Origin: Brachionus koreanus
Lineage: Eukaryota > Rotifera > Eurotatoria > Ploima > Brachionidae
Direction of reading: 5' to 3'
DNA: 37,649 bases
Assembly: GCA_016987375.1 (NCBI GenBank)
Contig: PJRA01000420.1
Location: forward strand, 376,820 to 414,468
Under the pieces are notes generated by a model, which saw only the letters and a program-made list of their open reading frames with translations, was not told the origin of the DNA and searched no databases. Made by a program: the position numbers and the translations under genes. Below, piece after piece: positions 32,601 through 37,649 of this stretch; positions within the stretch are counted from its first letter, which is position 1, and every line of letters begins with the position of its first letter.

Positions 32601-34240
32601 GCAGTATTGAGTCCTTCTATTCAATTGATTGTCAGACTAGTGGAAGAATATATTAAAAAAAAGGGGTTATAGTAAAATCTATAGTGATGATATTTAGTGT
32701 TGTTTTACATCTTCTCATATGTGCTTTGATTTTTACTTTTGCCGGGAACATCTTGTTGCATATTGGCTATTTTGTTCTGCTTTTCGCTACTTTTTCTACT
32801 ATGTAAATTTTCTATGTGAATGTTTTAGGCCTAGTTAATCTGTAGAGTTCTTGTTTGTCCAAGTTATCTCTTATAGTTCGTAAACATTTTTGTACTATGA
32901 TTTTATTGTAGATCTTTGTTCTTGCCTTTTTTGTTTTAAGCCAAAATAAAAAACTATAGTGATTAGCATTCTTTTTATTAGTTCTGCGTTGAATAGTTAT
33001 AAGGATCGACGAGCAGTTTAGAAACTTAGCTGATATACACTGTTTCGATACGCTCATATGTCTTCTTTTCTGCTCTCTGATATCTTTTAGCTTATAATAT
33101 TTTGACTAATTAAAAAGAAAAAAAATTTAAATATCAATTTGAAATTATATGAAAAAGATTAATTTTGACCGTTATTTAAGGTCCAATGACGTTGACTCGG
33201 CTGTATGTATGTTTGAATTGAGCTCTGTCAAACAATCGATGTCTGGTTTGTTCAAAAACGACCAGGATAAAAGTCCAAACAAACCACTCCAATCATGTGA
33301 TGAATACAAAAAATTAACTCCAACTCAACTTGATATGCACACAAAGAACATTAGCCGACATTTTAAGTATCAAATGGACGAGAGTTTGAATAGACGAGCC
33401 TTTCTAGCTCTAAAAAACACAAAATTCACTTCAATAGCCATTGATTCTAGAAACAAAGAGCACATAGTTTACATTGGCACTGAAAACGGTCGTCTTTTGA
33501 AAGTAATTAATCGACCATCTAACATTAAAGGTCACACGCGACCAATTATTTTGTCCGAATCGCAAATATTCAAAAATGAGTCCATAGTTAACATAATTGT
33601 CTTTGATCGGCTTATCACTCTAATTGGCCAGACTCAAATAAAAAAAGTAAATGTCGATTATTTTTGTCAAAACTTGAAAACATGTACAGAGTGTGTGCAG
33701 TCGGAAGACCCTGATTGTGCATGGACAGCGAATGGGTGTACGCTCAGTGAACTCGGCTATGAGAGAAAAAAGTGTTTAATTTCTGATTATGACTTTGTCT
33801 TAGGTGATTCGAAAAAATCCGTGTCTGCCAAAATCGAACACCAAGACAACTCACTAAGCACAATATTTATTACATTTTTGTTAACCTTTTTTCTAACTTC
33901 AATAATGACATGCCTAATCACTTATTTTTTAATCAAAAGTAATTACAAGCTAATTGAAAAGACTGATGTTGATCATGGTGATAAAAGACTTGGAAGTTTT
34001 TTCAAAGCTAAAAATTTTAGACCCACTTTGACTGTTAAGAAAAAATTGCTTAACTGTTATGAAACACAGCCAGTTGTTTGCATAAATTCAAGGCCAGAGT
34101 CTACGGCTGACTCGCCGTTTATTCTCACATCATGTTCTTCATCGTCCACTCAATCAAATTCGCCGAACTATTCAAACAATAAAGAACTCTTCACTCAAGA
34201 TAAACAATTCAAAGATTCGAATTTAATTCGAATATGTTAG
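29657..34240 (+). CDS. Transmembrane semaphorin (class 1/6-like: sema, PSI, TM, short tail)
   Basis: Five coding exons join in frame: 29657-29798, 29857-30336, 30391-30639, 30694-30778 and 33181-34240, with GT/AG introns of 58, 54, 54 and 2402 bp (671 aa). Semaphorins are guidance ligands or receptors for plexins at the cell surface. Residues ~1-19 form a weak signal peptide. The sema domain (~25-475) shows CxxYQCHNYIRAAF...LVTCGT (97-124), PNFRTAFGYEDKVYAFF, NCYLPDYAEM, HVFYAVF...SAVCMFEL and YIGTENGRLLKV. The PSI domain (481-517) has six Cys spaced 5-2-7-6-11. A hydrophobic helix spans ~545-570, with a ~100-residue Ser-rich cytoplasmic tail. There is no Ig or thrombospondin domain, as in Sema-1/Sema-6. 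The exon 4/5 junction restores an Arg codon before SNDVDSAVC, confirming the long intron. An acceptor-like TTTTTAG ends at 29647, ten bases before the ATG, so a further 5' UTR exon is possible. Confidence 0.9.
31003..31345 (-). mobile_element. LINE 3' end: ORF C-terminus plus hairpin tail
   Basis: Minus strand from 31345: an open frame of about 53 codons (SNRTHSLLKSFF, ENHAQLNLDLNEFMLYETNN, NPKFSSLFQNFN), which looks like the end of a LINE ORF2 although I cannot name the clade. After a stop comes ~100 nt of 3' UTR, then AATCGTTAGGCTAAAAAGAAGG, TTCAGCC, the hairpin TGAGG-TTTTC-CCTCA (31026-31012) and an AATAAAATATAATAATAAT tail. The tail is that of the copy at 12784. Confidence 0.55.
31765..31965 (-). 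mobile_element. Second-family SINE, minus orientation
   Basis: Minus strand: AAGATTTGCTCGACATGCAG, TCTACTGTAGCTGTTATCC, the AT-rich middle TTATTTACCAAATTTACTA, then GGTTGAAAGGAAGGACTAAG, ATCCATTCCAAGCTGCCCGG and an eroded GGGTCTAAAC hairpin region. It aligns well with the copy at 20410 and has the longer 5' head. Confidence 0.65.
32308..33140 (-). mobile_element. Decayed retroelement with zinc-finger-like ORF remnant and hairpin tail
   Basis: Minus strand from about 33140: an open frame with KDIREQKRRHMSVSKQC, then NCSSIL, RRTNKKNANHY, FLFWLKTKKARTKIYNKIIV, QKCLRTIRDNLDKQELYRLT and a stop at 32812-32814. In the same frame, beyond it, come VEKVAKSRTK, a second stop, and PICNKMFPAKVKIKAHMRRC. 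The last part looks like a C-x2-C-x12-H-x3-C zinc finger whose first Cys position is taken by the stop. A 3' region follows and ends CTGAAGGAGCACTAGCTCG (GAGC-ACTA-GCTC hairpin, 32347-32336) and (AAAT)n. It is a dead copy; the element type is unknown. Confidence 0.5.
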
Positions 34241-34489
34241 AATCTCTACTATGCTTTATTTTTCAAGTGATGTTTTACAGTAACAGTCATTAAATAGTTC
34301 GGTGATTAATTTTAAAAATAATTATTGTAAATTTTTTTTTTAATTTTCCTAATTTTTTTCTCTTTCGTATGACTTTTTGTTTATGCCAATTTTTCGAATA
34401 TTTTTTAAATAAAATTTTATCTATAACAATAAAATTCTGTTTTAATTTAATTTTCGTCTTCAAATTTTTATATTAGAATAAAATTAAAG
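34241..34489. terminator. Semaphorin 3' UTR and polyadenylation signals
   Basis: After the TAG at 34238-34240 the sequence is AT-rich with two AATAAA hexamers, 34408-34413 and 34428-34433. These are the best candidates for the mRNA end. Confidence 0.55.
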
Positions 34490-34830
34490 TGAAAGCTCAG
34501 CACGGCTTTCTTTCACAAAGACTTTAGACTCTGGACCTGATCCTGATCCTGCATTATCCAATGGCTTTCCGGTGGATGTAGTCTATATCGATTTTGCAAA
34601 AACTTTTGAAGAGGTTTCACATTCAAAGCTAGTCTTTAAACTTAAGTTTTACCGTTTCAGTGAACGTTTGATTAACTGTATAAGTTCATTTCTAACTGGG
34701 CGTTCGCAGCAAATGATGAAGCAAATTCAGGTTAAAGTCACAAGTGGAGTTTCTCAAGGTTATATCTTTAGTCTCATTTTTATTCTTTATATTCATATTT
34801 ACTTGATAGCATACAAAACAATCTGATAAA
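34490..34830 (+). pseudogene. LINE reverse transcriptase fragment (CR1/Jockey-like)
   Basis: Reads AQHGFLS, then in a shifted frame NGFPVDVVYIDFAKTFEEVS (RT motif A region with its Asp), LINCISSFLTGRSQ and VTSGVSQGYIFSLIF (motif B region). The family forms are VDVVYLDFAKAFDxVxH and SGVPQGSVLGPxLF. The piece is truncated at both ends; motif C is absent. The longest open stretch is 84 codons. Confidence 0.75.
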
Positions 34831-34839
34831 ATTAAAAAA

Positions 34840-35530
34840 GATTTTTAATTCAAAAAGCTTAAACACAAAGTTCATCCACAAAATCTGGAGATGTTTAAGA
34901 GAATACTATCAGAAATCAATGACAATGGTTGAAAATGGGAATGAAGTTGATAACATATTCAAGACAACTATAGGCGTCAAACAAGACGGTCCATTATCTC
35001 CGAAATTGTTCTCGATATATACAGAAGACCTAATTAAAGAACTTGAATGTAATGAAATAGGGACAAAAATTCATGGATATTGGACAAAGTAAGTTACAAA
35101 TTTAATATAAGTAATTTATAGACTGGAGTTGTTATGTACGTATGATATTTTACTTTAAACTAACTGTCTGAATGAATTTCAAAAAGCACAAAATATTTGT
35201 GAAAAATATAGCATCCAACATGAAATAAAATTTAATTCTGAAAAAACTCAATAAATTGTCTTTGGCAAAAAATTAAAAGATACTGAAGTTAAACCACGAA
35301 TGTATAATCAAAATATTAAATATTTATATTAACTAAAATATCTTACTGTGTAAAGTATTTATTAGACCTATTAAGCAGAGGACAATAGAAGAAAATACAA
35401 ACTACAAAGGCTACGATGATAAAAAATATGCTATAACTAAAAAGGACTTCTAGAACTACAAACTTGCAGTCGGACCAGAAAAGATAGAAAATAAGGTATT
35501 GAAAGGAAAATTTACATTCGTCAAAAGGCT
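34840..35530 (+). pseudogene. Second, different LINE reverse transcriptase fragment, broken
   Basis: One frame reads FIHKIWRCLREYYQKSMTMV, then FKTTIGVKQDGPLSPKLFSI and YTEDLIKELE (RT motif B form GVxQGxPLSPxLF). Then comes GVVMY, where small deletions shift the frame and destroy the YxDD catalytic motif, and another frame resumes with LNEFQKAQNICEKY and IKFNSEKTQ before a stop. This motif B differs from that of the neighbour at 34490, so two elements abut. Weakly coding-like sequence continues to ~35530; an (AAAT)n run lies at 35661-35690. Confidence 0.7.
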
Positions 35531-36105
35531 TTTAATTGAGTATTTTTAGAACGCTTGAAAAAAGTCTAATTAAAAAATAAAAACTAAGTAACAAATCAAT
35601 AATTAAAGAGATACAAATTTGTAGAAGGAGATCAAATTGAGGTTTTTAAAATAATGTTAAATTAAAAATAAAAATAAATAAATAAATAAATATTTTAGAG
35701 TTACAGAGATTTTATAATCGAAAATATCCAACCTTTTAAAAAATTTAAGTTTTTATGATATTTCAATAAATTTTTATTTTATTCTAAATTTTTTAATAAA
35801 TTTAGTGCTAAAAGATTTTATAATATAATGACAAAATCTGGCTATAAATAAAACTTATGACTTGATTTTTAAAAGAGCTTTTATTGCTTTTTTCTAAGAA
35901 TATTTTTAAATTAGACACATAGCTTTTTTTACGCATTCGGTCATTCCAAATTAAAATAATGTTTGCAATTAATTTTTTTTTTATTTCTCAAATAATAATT
36001 TAAACAAAAAAGCGTCATGATCTACAAACTTTTTATTATATTCCAAAATTAATTTGCTCCATAAGAGTCAAATTAAATTGTTAAAAAATAAAAATTAGAA
36101 TAGAA
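35531..36105. other. AT-rich intergenic stretch upstream of the LRR gene
   Basis: Contains the AAAT-repeat tail near 35661-35690, possibly the end of the LINE copy before it, and then plain AT-rich sequence that should include the promoter of the LRR gene. I see no clear TATA or other motif. Confidence 0.35.
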
Positions 36106-37649
36106 ATGCTCTCGGAAAAATTTTTTATCAATTTCTTTGACAATGTTGTTCAAGAAGTCAACGCTCAACTGGAAAAAGCCAAAAAGGATATATATTTCAA
36201 ATCAAGCTCAAATAAAATGATCCACCAGTTATTTATGTCAATTGTAGATCAGTTAAAAGAATATAACGTAAAAAAATGCTCGGAGAATGATCATAAGTTT
36301 TGCTATTTTATACCAAACACCAAAATGATGCCTCGTTTACTCGATTCACTTGAAAATATTGATTTGGCTTACTCTGACAACACTATTGGAAATTTAGTCC
36401 TTCTAGATCATCTAATTGATGAACAAATAATTTCAGAATTGACGTAATTTCCTTTTTGTTTAAATTAAATCAAATAATTAATATTTTTCAAGACATTGCA
36501 TAAACAAAACATATGGCACAATTAAAGAAAAAAAATTCAATTCATTTGAAGTAGAAATTTTAATAGAAAATTTTTTAGAAATAATTTTGATTATTTTCTT
36601 AAAGAATTATTTGATAGCTTGTGTTTTGAATAGAAGAATAGAAGAGCGTGTATGTTCGCCAGTGATAGATTTGTCAAAAATGGCCAAAGAAAAATTCCTC
36701 AATATAGCAATTAGTTCAAACAAAAATTTAAATAGAAAAAGCTTTGATATTATAGAGAATTTTTTAAATTTTTCAACAGTTAGCTTTGTGACCATGGATT
36801 TTTCATGTTTAGATCCATCAATCCATATACCATCATTTGATTTATACAAAAGTCTTACTGGCTTAGAAGAATTTAGATTAATTTTTAGTGGCGTTTTAAA
36901 AAATGGAATTTTTAAACAGCTAGATCATATAAAAACATTAACAATTGAAAATCTAAAAGGTTTTGAAAAGGATGTTTTTACAGATTTGGAAAGGCTAAAA
37001 AAACTTGAAATTTCTTTGTGTAAAATAAAAAGTTTGGACAGTCGCATTTTTAAACTGGCAAATTTAAGTGAATTGTATTTAGAAAATAATGTGACTGAAA
37101 TTGTATCAGATAATTGTTTTGAGGATTTGATAAATTTAAAAAAACTATGCATAAGAGACAATAAAATAAGAAAAATATCAGAAAATTGTTTTTATGGTCT
37201 ATCTAAGCTTGAATATTTGAACTTGAGCAAGAACGAAATAGAAAGCATTCATCCAAATGCGTTCAAACAGCTAGAAAGACTGGAAATGTTAAGCTTAAAT
37301 TCAAATAAATTAAAGCATATAGATCAAAAAATATTTATTTATCAAGAAAAGCTCAGATATTTGACACTAGAAGACAATTATTTAAAAAGTTTTGAATTTT
37401 TACTTCAATTGAGAAATTTGGAATTTATGAATTTGAGACAAAATGACACAATGCACTCAAATCAATGTTTGAAAAATATTTTTTTACCACAGTTGAAAAT
37501 GCTGGCATTGCAATGTGAACAAGTTTGTCCTTTTGAGAAAAATTTTCAAAAATTACAAGCGCTCGAAATACGCCAGATAAAACAAATGGAACAAGGATGT
37601 TTTAAAAACTTGAAAAATTTAGACTTTTTAAAATTAAATTTTAAAAAGA
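36106..37649 (+). CDS. Leucine-rich-repeat protein, 5' part, truncated by window end
   Basis: Exon 1 is 36106-36443 and ends GAC|GTAATT; a 49-bp intron ends TTTTTCAAG at 36492; exon 2 runs open from 36493 to the edge. Phases match (2+1), giving 498 residues so far. Residues ~1-230 are an alpha-helical, Lys/Glu/Asn-rich N-terminal region with no recognisable domain and no signal peptide (starts MLSEKFFINFFDNVVQEV). From ~235 on, LRRs of the xxLxxLxLxxNxIxxIxxxxF type follow, clearest in LSELYLENN, LKKLCIRDNKIRKISENCF, LEYLNLSKNEIESIHPNAF and LEMLSLNSNKLKHI. Such repeats form curved binding surfaces. This repeat class is usual in secreted or membrane proteins, so its presence without a visible signal peptide is odd; either the protein is cytosolic or the true start lies elsewhere. 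The specific function is unknown. Confidence 0.78.

Larger units (their letters stand above)
30779..33180. other. Long semaphorin intron filled with minus-strand retroelements
   Basis: Donor GTAAGC at 30779 and acceptor TTATTTAAG ending at 33180. The other introns of the gene are 54-58 bp, so nearly all of this length is inserted sequence: LINE/SINE pieces at 31003-31345, 31765-31965 and 32308-33140, all antisense to the gene. A short repeat, GTAAGGTAGCAATTA, occurs at about 31598 and 32537 in the same orientation. Confidence 0.75.

Noticed and set aside
36607..37161. Two minus-strand frames of 80 and 78 codons
   Set aside because: They are antisense shadows of the spliced LRR gene, whose repeats are clear on the plus strand.
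1..37649. CRISPR arrays, operons, ribosome binding sites, prophage or other prokaryotic features
   Set aside because: The spliced animal genes and LINE/SINE content show eukaryotic nuclear DNA; no direct-repeat/spacer array was seen.

Overview
This is eukaryotic nuclear DNA from an invertebrate animal. It is very AT-rich outside one exon, has tiny introns (49, 54, 54 and 58 bp in the two genes I could splice) and carries many decayed LINE and SINE copies. Short introns, extreme AT content and an Ig-less transmembrane semaphorin would suit a monogonont rotifer such as Brachionus. That assignment is inference, not proof.

Layout. (1) 1460-2863, minus strand: the first coding exon of a GW182/TNRC6-family miRNA-silencing scaffold, strikingly GC-rich against its surroundings. 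The rest of the gene runs off the left edge. (2) About 3-29 kb: a gene desert or long-intron region. It holds remnants of LINE reverse transcriptases (8.1-9.9 kb), a possible piggyBac-type fragment (9.92-10.07 kb), a GC-richer non-coding block with a splice-donor-like end (11.46-11.65 kb), a perfect 24-bp-arm palindrome (17.39-17.43 kb), and clusters of SINE-like insertions at 17.5-18.3 and 20.4-22.5 kb, several with exact target-site duplications. (3) 29052-29142, plus strand: what looks like a lone terminal exon, followed by a nested hairpin. (4) 29657-34240, plus strand: a complete five-coding-exon transmembrane semaphorin (sema domain, PSI, one TM helix, short tail; 671 aa). Its only long intron (2.4 kb) is packed with minus-strand retroelements. 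(5) 34.49-35.53 kb: two different broken LINE reverse transcriptase fragments side by side. (6) 36106 to the right edge, plus strand: a leucine-rich-repeat gene with a 49-bp intron, cut by the window end.

The genes do not form a pathway: GW182 acts in miRNA silencing, the semaphorin in cell guidance, and the LRR gene is uncharacterised. The most interesting signal is in the repeats. Many short retroelement copies end in a common tail: a GGCTGAAAGGAAGGAC-like block, a spacer, then a small hairpin just before an AAATAAATAAA-type end. The hairpin sequence differs between copies but pairing is kept (TGAGG/CCTCA, TGGAG/CTCCA, TGGGA/TCCCA, GGGT/ACCC, AGGC/GCCT, GAGC/GCTC). This covariation suggests several LINE/SINE lineages whose 3' recognition stem-loops have diverged while keeping structure.
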